Shown: positions 1 to 7,359 of the stretch, piece after piece
Layout: every line of letters begins with the position of its first letter
Numbering within the stretch: the first letter of the stretch is position 1
Source: Thermotogaceae bacterium
GTDB lineage: Bacteria > Thermotogota > Thermotogae > Thermotogales > Thermotogaceae
Length of the DNA stretch: 14,088 nucleotides
Reading direction: 5' to 3'
Assembly: GCA_027038385.1 (NCBI GenBank)
Contig: JALVXE010000139.1
Location: 19,579 to 33,666 of the forward strand
Notes under the pieces: model-generated
What the model saw: only the letters and a program-made list of their open reading frames with translations
Database searches by the model: none
Told to the model about the DNA's origin: nothing
Program-made: the position numbers and the translations under genes

Positions 1-1172
1 TAGTACTCCATTATCTCGTATCCGTTCTTCAAATTCTTCTTCAAGACGTCAGCGGCTTCCTTGTCGAATTTCTCGTTGTCTACCACCTTGATCGGATCTT
101 CGACGTTCTTTTCAACCAAAGACACGTATTCATCTGCGAGCTGCACTATCCTCGCCGGCATCGAGAGATTCTTGGCCTCAAGGTGCCATGGATAACCGGA
201 TCCGTCGAGCCTTTCGTGATGTGTAACCGCCCAGCTGACTATGTTCGGAACCGATTTGAACTGATCGAACATCTCATACGTGTATATGACGTGAAGCCTG
301 AATTGATAATCCTCATCGTTTCTCGAAGCTATCACTTCGGAAGGAAGATATATCTTTCCAAGATCGTGCATCCTGCCGGCGATGTAAACTCCAACTCCCT
401 CAGATTCCGTCAGTATCTCCTTGGCGATCTCCCTAGCCAGGAAGGCAACCCTTGTAGAGTGATGCTCGGTGCTCTTATCCATTGAATCAACAAGGTAGTC
501 CATGAGCGTTAGAAAACTCATAGTCGATGAGAGATCCAACACCTCATCTATCTCTGCGAAATCGTCCCAGTGGTCTTCACCATCGGCTGAAAGCATCATA
601 AACGCTTCCATCTTTATCGCCTCAAGGGCCGCACTCCTTATATCGGGGAAATATTCGGCTCTGTGCTCCTCTATGTATTTTCTGAAATTCTCCACGAATT
701 CTTCATCAGCTGTGTTGTCGTGCTTCAGAAGCTCGAGTGAGATCGTGTTGGCCATGCTGACTATGTTCGCCATCATGTAGAGCTCACCTATTTCCAGCTC
801 GTAAGCCGGAGTATGGTGCTCCTCGATCACCAAAGACAACTCTTCGAGCAAGGGAATGCTCTCGATTATCCTAGACCCCAGCATGCTGTGATTGCTCATC
901 AGATCTTCGTGCTTCACAAGTTCGAGTATCCCATTGTCGAAGGAAAAGTTCTCATATTTTTTTCTTGTCTCCGGTATCATAAGACCGACGTCGTGAAGGG
1001 CTCCGAGCAGGTAGAGCCTCATGACTTTACCCGGACTGAAGTCCATGACCTGCCCTATGAGCGCGGAGAGTTTTGCCGTCTGGACTGAGTGAAGCCCTAC
1101 AACCGGAACGTTCCTGAGAATTTTCATGAGAACTTTTGAGAGATCCTTAACGGAAATTCTCCACTCCCTCAT
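1..1172 (-). CDS. Tandem HD / HD-GYP domain protein (C-terminus cut by window edge)
   Basis: The first 390 codons are in the window and the gene runs off the left edge. It begins at an ATG preceded by a good SD (GAGGTGAT, 1177-1184) that overlaps the queA stop region, 10 bases after queA. Two HD-type domains are visible. The C-terminal one is a canonical HD-GYP domain: EHH at 236-238, HDLGK at 269-273, HHERLDGSGYP at 318-328 and the late Asp in LADEY (D347). HD-GYP proteins are metal-dependent phosphodiesterases, most often of cyclic di-GMP. The N-terminal domain has H28, HDVG at 60-63, NHSMLG near residue 94 and EHH at 118-120, but HTPAYE stands where HERxDGxGYP is expected. No signal peptide or membrane segment is seen, so it is probably cytosolic. 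The substrate is inferred from the family only. Confidence 0.88.
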   Translation of the reverse strand, partial: MREWRISVKDLSKVLMKILRNVPVVGLHSVQTAKLSALIGQVMDFSPGKVMRLYLLGALHDVGLMIPETRKKYENFSFDNGILELVKHEDLMSNHSMLGSRIIESIPLLEELSLVIEEHHTPAYELEIGELYMMANIVSMANTISLELLKHDNTADEEFVENFRKYIEEHRAEYFPDIRSAALEAIKMEAFMMLSADGEDHWDDFAEIDEVLDLSSTMSFLTLMDYLVDSMDKSTEHHSTRVAFLAREIAKEILTESEGVGVYIAGRMHDLGKIYLPSEVIASRNDEDYQFRLHVIYTYEMFDQFKSVPNIVSWAVTHHERLDGSGYPWHLEAKNLSMPARIVQLADEYVSLVEKNVEDPIKVVDNEKFDKEAADVLKKNLKNGYEIMEY

Positions 1173-1176
1173 TTAT

Positions 1177-1184
1177 ATCACCTC
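1177..1184 (-). promoter_or_regulatory. Ribosome binding site of the HD/HD-GYP gene
   Basis: GAGGTGAT on the minus strand closely matches the anti-SD complement, and its GAGG core lies 8 bases before the ATG. It overlaps the queA TGA (1183-1185), so the two genes are probably translationally coupled. Confidence 0.75.
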
Positions 1185-2184
1185 ACAGAATAAGCATGGC
1201 ATCTCCGAATGAGAAGAACCTATACCTCTTTTCAACGGCTATTTTATACGCTTTTTTCATCAAATCCAAACCCGCAAAGGCAGAGACGAGCATTAGTAAA
1301 GTCGAACGCGGAAGGTGGAAGTTCGTTATCAGGGAATCGACGATTTTGAATTCAAAAGGAGGATATATGAAAAGCTTCGTCTTTCCAGTGTACTCATCCC
1401 TTTGGGGCAGTCTTGCCATCGTTTCGAGTGTCCTAACGACCGTCGTTCCAACCGCTATAATTCTCCCTTCAGCATTTCTGATTACATTTACGGTTTCTCT
1501 GGGAACGTGGTAGAACTCTTCTTCCATCTCGTGATCCTCGATGTTCTCAACCTTCACGGGTCTGAAAGTGCCGAGTCCAACGTGAAGAGTTATGTAGGAG
1601 ATCTTCACCCCCATGTTTTCTATTTCGCTTAAGAGCTTTCTTGTGAAATGAAGCCCAGCCGTTGGAGCCGCGACGGCTCCCTCTCTCTGAGCGTAGACGG
1701 TCTGATACTCGTTTGGGTCCACCGCTCGGTTCTTTATGTAAGGAGGAAGTGGAACTTCTCCCGATCTGAATATTTCGTCATCTCTCTTGGTGGAGAACTC
1801 CACGATCCTGGTTCCGTCTTCTTTCCTTCCAATAACTTTTCCAGATAAGCCGTTTTTGAAGATGAGTTCGGATCCCACCTTCATCTTCGATCCGGGCCTC
1901 ACCAAGCATCTCCAAACGCCGTCTTCCACCTTCTCAAGTAGGAAGACTTCTATCCTTGCGCCCGTTACCTTCCTTCCGAGAAGTCTCGCCGGTATGACTT
2001 TCGTGTTGTTGAGAATTAAGACGTCGCCCTCTTTCAGGTATTCCAGAACATCTCTGAAAATCCTGTGCTCTATCTCTCCAGAGTTCCTCTTTAAAACCAT
2101 GAGCCGCGCACTATCGCGCGGCTCCGCAGGATTCTGTGCGATGAGATCCTCTGGAAGATCGAAGTCGAAATCCGAAACTTTCAA
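1183..2184 (-). CDS. queA: S-adenosylmethionine:tRNA ribosyltransferase-isomerase QueA
   Basis: QueA transfers and isomerises the ribose of SAM onto preQ1 at position 34 of GUN-anticodon tRNAs, giving epoxyqueuosine. From the TTG chosen here the product has 333 residues, normal for the family, and begins MKVSDFDFDLPEDLIAQ, the usual QueA N-terminus. Family blocks are LNNTKVIPARL (58-68), YQTVYA (160-165), GAVAAPTAGLHFT (169-181) and GTTVVRTLE (246-254). A GTG at 2199 would add five residues (MGEKV) but has no SD. The TTG has GGGTGA seven bases upstream and shares TTGA with the secF stop. In E. coli queA also lies next to yajC-secD-secF, but on the other side and with tgt, which is not in this window. 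A GC-rich hairpin lies inside the early coding region (2101-2124). Confidence 0.95.
   Translation of the reverse strand: MKVSDFDFDLPEDLIAQNPAEPRDSARLMVLKRNSGEIEHRIFRDVLEYLKEGDVLILNNTKVIPARLLGRKVTGARIEVFLLEKVEDGVWRCLVRPGSKMKVGSELIFKNGLSGKVIGRKEDGTRIVEFSTKRDDEIFRSGEVPLPPYIKNRAVDPNEYQTVYAQREGAVAAPTAGLHFTRKLLSEIENMGVKISYITLHVGLGTFRPVKVENIEDHEMEEEFYHVPRETVNVIRNAEGRIIAVGTTVVRTLETMARLPQRDEYTGKTKLFIYPPFEFKIVDSLITNFHLPRSTLLMLVSAFAGLDLMKKAYKIAVEKRYRFFSFGDAMLIL
2101..2124 (-). other. Perfect 9-bp GC-rich hairpin inside queA
   Basis: GAGCCGCGC (2101-2109) and GCGCGGCTC (2116-2124) are exact reverse complements around a six-base loop. The hairpin encodes queA residues EPRDSARL (21-28). On the transcript strand the stem is followed by ATGG and then TTTT, so it looks somewhat like an intrinsic terminator or pause site. 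The sequence shows the structure; a regulatory role is speculative, because the stem also encodes a well-conserved protein segment. Confidence 0.4.
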
Positions 2185-3419
2185 AACTTTTTCACCCACT
2201 TTATGACTATTGGAGCTGCTATGTAAAGGGATGAATAAGTTCCGACGACTGTTCCAACCGTCATTCCGAAGGCGAACGATTTGATCGTTTTTCCGGCAAA
2301 TATCAAGAGTATGAGAACGACGAAGAACGTGGTCAAAGAAGTGTTAATGGATCTTACAATAACCTCGTTTATACTCCTGTTCACGAGCCTTTCGACGTCC
2401 ATCTTTCTGTACCTTCTGAAGTTCTCCCTTATCCTGTCGTAGACGACTATTGTGTCGTTCAAAGAGTAACCTATGAGTGTCAGTATCGCAGCGACCGCCG
2501 GAACGTTCATCTCGTATCCAAAGAAACTGTAAAATCCCAGGGTTATTGTAACGTCATGTATCAAGGCGACTATAGCTCCGATACCAAATATGAAGTTGAA
2601 CCTGAGGGTTATGTACAGAAGTATCGCGATTATCGCGACTAACACAGCGGTGTACGTTCCGCTCCTTATCTCCTGTGCCGCAGACCCGCTTATCTCGGTG
2701 AAGGATATCACCATGGCCTTCTTTCCGAGGTTTTTCTCTATAGCTGAGAGTATCTTCGTGACGACTTTCGTCTTTCCGTATTCTTCAACCGGCTTTTCTA
2801 TGAGCTTTTTCAGAAGGAACTTCTCTATCATTTCTCTCTTTCTGTCAACCGCTCCAGCCAGATCCGCTTTTCTTTCATCTGGAGTGATCAAAGAGTTCAC
2901 GGCTTTCGCCACTTCTGAGGCTTTGTCTCCGAAGAACGGCTTGAGATCTGCTGTGAGATCGGCTCCTTTTTTCATGTCCTCTATTATCTTGTCGAACGAG
3001 TTCATCAAGCCGTTGATTCTGTTTGCTAAATCTTTGGCATCGCGTCCGAGTACTGCCGAGAAGACCTGGTAAGGTTTCACTTCTTTGTTGTAGATCTCGT
3101 TGACTATCTCATCTGGAGTCTTGGCGAAGAACATGTGTCTAACGGTGACTATGAAATCCTTCCCTTCTTTCTTTGAAACGTTCAAGCCACTTCTCGTAAC
3201 TCTCGCATGGGTGAACCCTATCTTATCGAGGAGGTTTCTCAAATCCGCTTCGGTGACATCCTGGCTCTTCACCCTTATGATCATTTCGGTACCACCCGTG
3301 AAATCGACTCCAAGATCGAACCCTTTCGTGAATATGAATATCAACGATAGCGCTATGAATATCAGGGATATTGTTATGAACACTACCCTCTTACCAACGA
3401 AATCGATATCACGTCTCAT
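2181..3419 (-). CDS. secF: Protein translocase subunit SecF with an enlarged extracytoplasmic domain
   Basis: SecF pairs with SecD as the membrane RND-type factor that uses the proton gradient to help pull secreted proteins out of SecYEG. The product has 412 residues, against roughly 300 for usual SecF. TM1 is at about 11-30, followed by GVDFTGGT (37-44), the conserved start of the P1 domain. TM2 starts near 254, and the remaining helices fill 254-409. The conserved block LIGYSLNDTIVVYDRIREN (315-333) carries Asp322, the position linked to proton-driven export in this family. About 110 extra, mostly charged and helical residues (about 115-235) lie in the extracytoplasmic region between TM1 and TM2. 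The ATG start shares ATGA with the secD stop, indicating translational coupling. Confidence 0.95.
   Translation of the reverse strand: MRRDIDFVGKRVVFITISLIFIALSLIFIFTKGFDLGVDFTGGTEMIIRVKSQDVTEADLRNLLDKIGFTHARVTRSGLNVSKKEGKDFIVTVRHMFFAKTPDEIVNEIYNKEVKPYQVFSAVLGRDAKDLANRINGLMNSFDKIIEDMKKGADLTADLKPFFGDKASEVAKAVNSLITPDERKADLAGAVDRKREMIEKFLLKKLIEKPVEEYGKTKVVTKILSAIEKNLGKKAMVISFTEISGSAAQEIRSGTYTAVLVAIIAILLYITLRFNFIFGIGAIVALIHDVTITLGFYSFFGYEMNVPAVAAILTLIGYSLNDTIVVYDRIRENFRRYRKMDVERLVNRSINEVIVRSINTSLTTFFVVLILLIFAGKTIKSFAFGMTVGTVVGTYSSLYIAAPIVIKWVKKF
2192..2197 (-). promoter_or_regulatory. SD that selects the TTG start of queA
   Basis: GGGTGA, inside the last codons of secF, lies seven bases before TTG at 2184-2182. 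It supports that TTG over the upstream GTG at 2199, which would overlap the SD itself. Confidence 0.65.
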
Positions 3420-4744
3420 GCTTTAGCACCTCCTTCGACTTTCCTGACCCTTATCCCACCTGCGAAGGAATAGAGCATGAGTCTGGATACCACGAGGTTA
3501 ACGAACAAGGATCCGAGTATACCGATTATGAGCGTTGTGGCGAAGCTTCTGATTGTTCCGACACCGAAGTAGTAAAGAACCAGAGCTGTTATTATCGTCG
3601 TCAAGTTAGCGTCGACCAGAGTCACAGTTGATCTCGAGAAACCAGCGTTTATAGCAGCTATCACGGGCTTCCCGGCCCTTATCTCCTCTTTTATCCTCTC
3701 GTATATGATTATGTTCCCATCGACCGTTGTACCTATCGTCAGAATGATACCCGCGATACCAGGTAGCGTCAGAATCGCCCGTGTTGCAGCTAAGATTCCG
3801 AGGAGCAAGAAAGTGTTGTAGAGTATCGCTATGTCCGCAACAATTCCCATGACTCCGTAAAACAGAATCATGTAAACCATGACAACGACTATTCCCCATA
3901 TTCCGGCTTTTATAGATGCGTTTATTATGTCCTTTCCAAGTAGTGGTGCGACTGTCATGGAATAAGTCAATTCAAGTCTTGCAGGCAGAGCTCCACTCTT
4001 CAGTATCGCCGCTAGGTTCTTAGCTTCCTCTAGGTCGAAGTTTCCCCTTATCACCGCTTGGCCGTTTGTTATGACGTCTTCGACTATCCCAGCGAATTCA
4101 ACAGTTTGGTCCAAGACAATTGCCAGTCTCCTTTTATAGAGTCTCTCTGTTATCTGTCTGAACTTCTCTATATCTCTGGAATCCGCGAGACCGAAACTGA
4201 CTATCCATCCTCCCTCTCTCGTATTCGGCTCTGGGGTAGCGTACCTTATCTTGGGAGCCTTGAGGGTTATACCTCCGATGTCGGGATTGATCCTGTACCA
4301 CTTTCCATCCGCACCTTTTTTCCAATCGGAGGTGAGAACAGGAGGTTTCGTGTCGGAGACTTCCAAAACCTCTGCAAAGTACAAGATACCAGTTGAGCCT
4401 ATGAGCCTTTCTGCCTCTTGAGAACTCGTAGCCTCGGGGATTTCGACGATTATGTAGGCTCCGTCCTCTTTGTAAGCTTTTCTCAAGACAGCTTCTGTAT
4501 ATCCAGCGTCGTCTAGCCTTCTTCTCAAGACCATCCAAACATCGTCAACCACTTCTTGGATTCCTCTTCCGACCTCTTCTTCCGGTATCACCTTGTACTC
4601 GAGCCTAACTCCACCACTTATGTCTAGTCCTAGCTTTATGTTCCTCAAGAAACCCTTTCCAGTGCTCTTAGGCCAAAATAGCGCCAAGAGAGCTAGTGCT
4701 ATGACCAAAAGGGATATGGAGGCCCATAATTTTTGGTGTCTCAC
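3416..4744 (-). CDS. secD: Protein translocase subunit SecD
   Basis: SecD is the partner of SecF in the SecDF export motor. The 442-residue product has TM1 at about 7-24, LGLDISGGVRLEY (38-50), a P1/head domain to about 270, then five helices. Motifs include GKDIINASIKAG (270-281) and TIGTTVDGNIIIYERIKEE (336-354), where Asp342 corresponds to the conserved membrane Asp essential in studied SecDF proteins. It is shorter than E. coli SecD (about 615 residues) and close to the compact form of many other bacteria. The start is GTG: nearby ATGs (4748, 4751) are out of frame, and an in-frame TGA (4747-4745) directly precedes the GTG. A strong AAAGGAGGG SD lies at 4752-4760. It overlaps secF by four bases and follows yajC by three. 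Confidence 0.96.
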   Translation of the reverse strand: MRHQKLWASISLLVIALALLALFWPKSTGKGFLRNIKLGLDISGGVRLEYKVIPEEEVGRGIQEVVDDVWMVLRRRLDDAGYTEAVLRKAYKEDGAYIIVEIPEATSSQEAERLIGSTGILYFAEVLEVSDTKPPVLTSDWKKGADGKWYRINPDIGGITLKAPKIRYATPEPNTREGGWIVSFGLADSRDIEKFRQITERLYKRRLAIVLDQTVEFAGIVEDVITNGQAVIRGNFDLEEAKNLAAILKSGALPARLELTYSMTVAPLLGKDIINASIKAGIWGIVVVMVYMILFYGVMGIVADIAILYNTFLLLGILAATRAILTLPGIAGIILTIGTTVDGNIIIYERIKEEIRAGKPVIAAINAGFSRSTVTLVDANLTTIITALVLYYFGVGTIRSFATTLIIGILGSLFVNLVVSRLMLYSFAGGIRVRKVEGGAKA

Positions 4745-4747
4745 TCA

Positions 4748-5131
4748 TCATCCCTCCTTTTCCTCGTTCTCTTCCTTCTCCTCCTTGCTTCTTCTCTGCT
4801 CCTTCTGCTTTATAACGCTGGATATTCCCTTTTTGGTTATCTCGAGTTCTGTGGAATTAGCTGTTTTGATCTTAACAGTTTCTTTGTCTATCGCTATGAT
4901 CTTACCTACAATTCCTCCGATCGTTATGACTATGTCGCCCCTCTTCATACTGCTTATCATCCTCTGGAACTCCTTCTCACGTCTCTTCTGTGGGATCATC
5001 ACCAAGAAGTAAAAGAGTCCAAAGAAGACCAAGAGCATGAAGATCAAACTGAACCAAGATCCTCCTGCAGCTGTGGTTCTAGCAGCAGGTGCAGCGGCAG
5101 CTCCAGGAGCTCCGGCCAAAAGTATCTTCAT
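4748..5131 (-). CDS. yajC: Sec translocon accessory protein YajC
   Basis: YajC is a small single-pass membrane protein that copurifies with SecDF in E. coli; its exact role is unclear. The 127-residue product has a short Ala/Gly/Pro-rich N-terminus (6-24), one membrane helix (about 27-46) followed by PQKRREKEFQ, and a cytoplasmic SH3-like part with GDIVITIGGIVGKI (65-78). This is the standard YajC pattern. The tail after residue 108 is a run of Lys, Glu, Arg and Gln, longer and more charged than in many relatives. The ATG at 5131 has GGAGGGAGG (5141-5149) nine bases upstream. The gene follows the unknown membrane-protein gene after four bases and precedes secD, the usual yajC-secD-secF order. 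Confidence 0.93.
   Translation of the reverse strand: MKILLAGAPGAAAAPAARTTAAGGSWFSLIFMLLVFFGLFYFLVMIPQKRREKEFQRMISSMKRGDIVITIGGIVGKIIAIDKETVKIKTANSTELEITKKGISSVIKQKEQRRSKEEKEENEEKEG
4752..4760 (-). promoter_or_regulatory. SD for the GTG start of secD
   Basis: AAAGGAGGG lies within the last codons of yajC and ends seven bases before the GTG at 4744-4742. Two ATGs lie between them but are out of frame, so the SD spacing and the in-frame TGA settle the GTG as start. Confidence 0.75.
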
Positions 5132-5135
5132 GACT

Positions 5136-5558
5136 TCAAACCTCCCTCCTCGTGATTATATACATAACGACTGCTGTTATCACGTAATTCGCCAGCGCTA
5201 TCTTCCAGCCGTTAACCATGAGTTGGTACATCGCTGGCATGACTGGTGGGATTATAAACGAAAAAAGCCAATTAGGCGATCTACTTCTTAGAAAGAGCGA
5301 ACCTCCAATTCCAGACAAAAAACCTCTCCAAAGAGTACCGGGTGTTAAAAGGAGTGCCTGAGCTCCTCGAAAGACTGCCACTCCGAGAAAAACAGTTGCA
5401 AATCTCTCGAACGCGTTGAACTTCTTTCCAAATAAGGCTACCAGAAGAAGCGGTATAGAAACCATCGAATCCACTACGCCAGCTTTAGATATCCAGAGGA
5501 GATATGCTATCCCAACGTATATAGATGATACAACGAAGACGTTAACCAACCTTTTCAT
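5136..5558 (-). CDS. Small multi-pass membrane protein of unknown function
   Basis: I do not recognise this 140-residue family. It is strongly hydrophobic, with probable membrane segments at about 4-23, 31-43, 51-72, 78-90, 97-114 and 119-136, so four to six helices. Basic residues lie at 45-46, 78, 91-93 and 137-138. No enzymatic or nucleotide-binding motif is visible. The ATG at 5558 lies inside ribF (17-base overlap), and the nearest purine-rich stretch (AAGGGG) is rather far upstream, so translation may depend on coupling to ribF. It sits between ribF and yajC, fitting an accessory role in membrane insertion or export, or flavin uptake beside RibF, but neither is shown. It is short for a typical ECF-type substrate-binding subunit such as RibU. 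The compact overlapping position argues that it is a real gene. Confidence 0.78.
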   Translation of the reverse strand: MKRLVNVFVVSSIYVGIAYLLWISKAGVVDSMVSIPLLLVALFGKKFNAFERFATVFLGVAVFRGAQALLLTPGTLWRGFLSGIGGSLFLRSRSPNWLFSFIIPPVMPAMYQLMVNGWKIALANYVITAVVMYIITRREV

Positions 5559-6426
5559 AATTCTTGATCATCCCCTTCGCCGTGTTGACATCCTTCGATA
5601 TGGCATCTTTGAGCTCTTCTAAACTTGTAAACCGCTCTTCTCTCCTCATGTACTCGAGGAGTTCCACTTCCATGAAAACGCCGTATATATCCCCGTCGAA
5701 ATCGAGTATATGTGTTTCGTATTTTATTATGTCTTCCCCTCCAATTGTAGGTCTCGTTCCAACGTTCGTAACACCGAACATGACTTTACCTAGAAATTTC
5801 ACCCTTGAGAGGTAGACACCACTCTTCGGAACGACCAACATCTCAGGTCCTCTGTCCAGATTCGCCGTTGGGAATCCTATCTTTCTCCCGAGCCCCATGT
5901 CCTTGTATATCTTACCAGATATTGAAAATGGTCTTCCGAGGAGCCGTGCAGCCTCTTTCATCCTTCCTTCCATCACGAGTCTTCTGATCCTGCTGCTACT
6001 GACTCTGTCCCCGTCACATTCGAGTTCCTCCAAAACCTGAACGTCGATCCCCATCTCCGCTCCGAACTCTCTCAGAAGTTCCACATCGCCACGCCCGCCT
6101 TCCCCAAACCTGAAGTCGTCGCCGACGACGATTCCCACAACCCCGAAATCCCTGAGAAATTCCACGAATTCTTCAGCTGGCATGTCCGAGATCTCCGAGA
6201 GGTTCAGAAAGTACACTTCATCTACCAGATCCTGAAGGATCTTCGCTCGCTCAGTTGGAGATATGAGAAGGCCAGGGAAGTTTCCTTTGTAGTACTCCAT
6301 GGGATACACTATCGTGAATACGGCAGATGGCAGGGATCGCCTCGTCGCCATCGATTTCAACTCGTCCAGTATTCTCCTGTGAGCGATGTGAACCCCGTCG
6401 AAAACACCAACACTTGCGACTATCAA
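5542..6426 (-). CDS. ribF: Bifunctional riboflavin kinase / FAD synthetase RibF
   Basis: RibF phosphorylates riboflavin to FMN and adenylates FMN to FAD. The 294-residue product has the N-terminal nucleotidyltransferase domain: GVFDGVHIAH (7-16, the HxGH-like site), VGDDFRFG (101-108) and SSSRIR (143-148). The C-terminal kinase domain has KIGFPTANL (182-190), NVGTRPTI (221-228) and ETHILDFDGDIYG (237-249). Length and domain order are normal for the fused enzyme. The start is TTG, sharing TTGA with the truB stop, with GGGGG (6434-6438) seven bases upstream. The truB-ribF order is common in bacteria. The 3' end overlaps the following membrane-protein gene by 17 bases. Confidence 0.96.
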   Translation of the reverse strand: MIVASVGVFDGVHIAHRRILDELKSMATRRSLPSAVFTIVYPMEYYKGNFPGLLISPTERAKILQDLVDEVYFLNLSEISDMPAEEFVEFLRDFGVVGIVVGDDFRFGEGGRGDVELLREFGAEMGIDVQVLEELECDGDRVSSSRIRRLVMEGRMKEAARLLGRPFSISGKIYKDMGLGRKIGFPTANLDRGPEMLVVPKSGVYLSRVKFLGKVMFGVTNVGTRPTIGGEDIIKYETHILDFDGDIYGVFMEVELLEYMRREERFTSLEELKDAISKDVNTAKGMIKNYEKVG

Positions 6427-7358
6427 CTCGATTCCCCCAAAACTTTCTCTAGTTTTGCCGCTCTTTCATCCCTTCCTGTATTTACAAGTGTCCTGAGAAA
6501 ATTTGAAGTCCTCTCAGACTTGGCCAGGGCTATTATCCTACCATTCCAAAGAACTTTCAGCGTTTCTCCTTTTCCAAAACTTCCGAGAATTTCGTCTATG
6601 TAGCTCAACCTTATATGTGATCCGTTCAGGACTCTTTCAACGGCCTCTTTCCTGAGCGATACACCCGGAAGCCATTCTAGAACTCTCTCTATCGAAACCA
6701 GATTTCTCTCTATGTCTTCCGCAGAAGCTTCGAACGGATTCAGAGAATCTTCCAGCTTGAACTCACCGACCGCTTCCCTGACGAGCTCCACAGCCACTGC
6801 GCCACACCCGAGCTCGTACCCTATATCCATACATAGGGACCTTATGTATGTCCCGGGAGATGTTTCAACCCTGAAAGATAAATAAGAGAAATCGTATTCC
6901 AGATCCCACACCCTGTATATCCTAACCTTCTTTGGAGGCAGCCTTATTATCTTTCCCTCTCTTGCGAGCTCGTACAGCTTTTTTCCCTTGTACTTCCTTG
7001 CAGAGTAAGCCGGTGGAACCTGGTCGTACTCACCGACGAATTTCTCAACAGCTTTTTTAACCGTTTCAAAATCCACTTCGCACTCGTTCTCTTCAACAAC
7101 TTGCCCTGTTATATCGAAAGTTTCCGTGATGATACCGAGCCTCATCTTCACCCAGTAGATCTTTCTCTTTCCTTTGAGAAGATCTAGTATTCTCGTTGCC
7201 CTCCTTCCAACTCCAATGATCAAAACCCCTCTTGCAAATGGATCGAGCGTTCCCGCATGTCCAACCTTCTTTATTCCGGTCTTCTTTCTTATCTCATCCA
7301 CCACGTCGTGAGAAGTCGGTCCCTTTGGCTTGAAAGCATTCAGAATGCCGCTGATCAT
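6423..7358 (-). CDS. truB: tRNA pseudouridine-55 synthase TruB
   Basis: TruB makes pseudouridine at position 55 in the T-loop of tRNAs. The 311-residue product has the N-terminal block GILNAFKPKGPTSHDVV (4-20), the catalytic HAGTLDPFARGVL (34-46, Asp39 nucleophile), a VPPAYSARKYKGKKLYELAR block, and SPGTYIRSL before a C-terminal PUA-like region from about residue 230. Length is usual for the family. The ATG at 7358 follows the methyltransferase stop by one base, with GAGGGGATGA (7365-7374) as SD inside the upstream gene. Neighbouring truB and ribF is a widespread arrangement. Confidence 0.96.
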   Translation of the reverse strand: MISGILNAFKPKGPTSHDVVDEIRKKTGIKKVGHAGTLDPFARGVLIIGVGRRATRILDLLKGKRKIYWVKMRLGIITETFDITGQVVEENECEVDFETVKKAVEKFVGEYDQVPPAYSARKYKGKKLYELAREGKIIRLPPKKVRIYRVWDLEYDFSYLSFRVETSPGTYIRSLCMDIGYELGCGAVAVELVREAVGEFKLEDSLNPFEASAEDIERNLVSIERVLEWLPGVSLRKEAVERVLNGSHIRLSYIDEILGSFGKGETLKVLWNGRIIALAKSERTSNFLRTLVNTGRDERAAKLEKVLGESS

Positions 7359-7359
7359 T

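Noticed and set aside
183..1088. Three plus-strand open frames of about 90-100 codons
   Set aside because: They are antisense to the HD/HD-GYP gene, whose minus-strand frame is open throughout and carries the conserved motifs.
4134..4538. Minus-strand frame of 134 codons inside secD
   Set aside because: It is out of frame with SecD, which is conserved across this interval, and has arginine-rich shadow composition.
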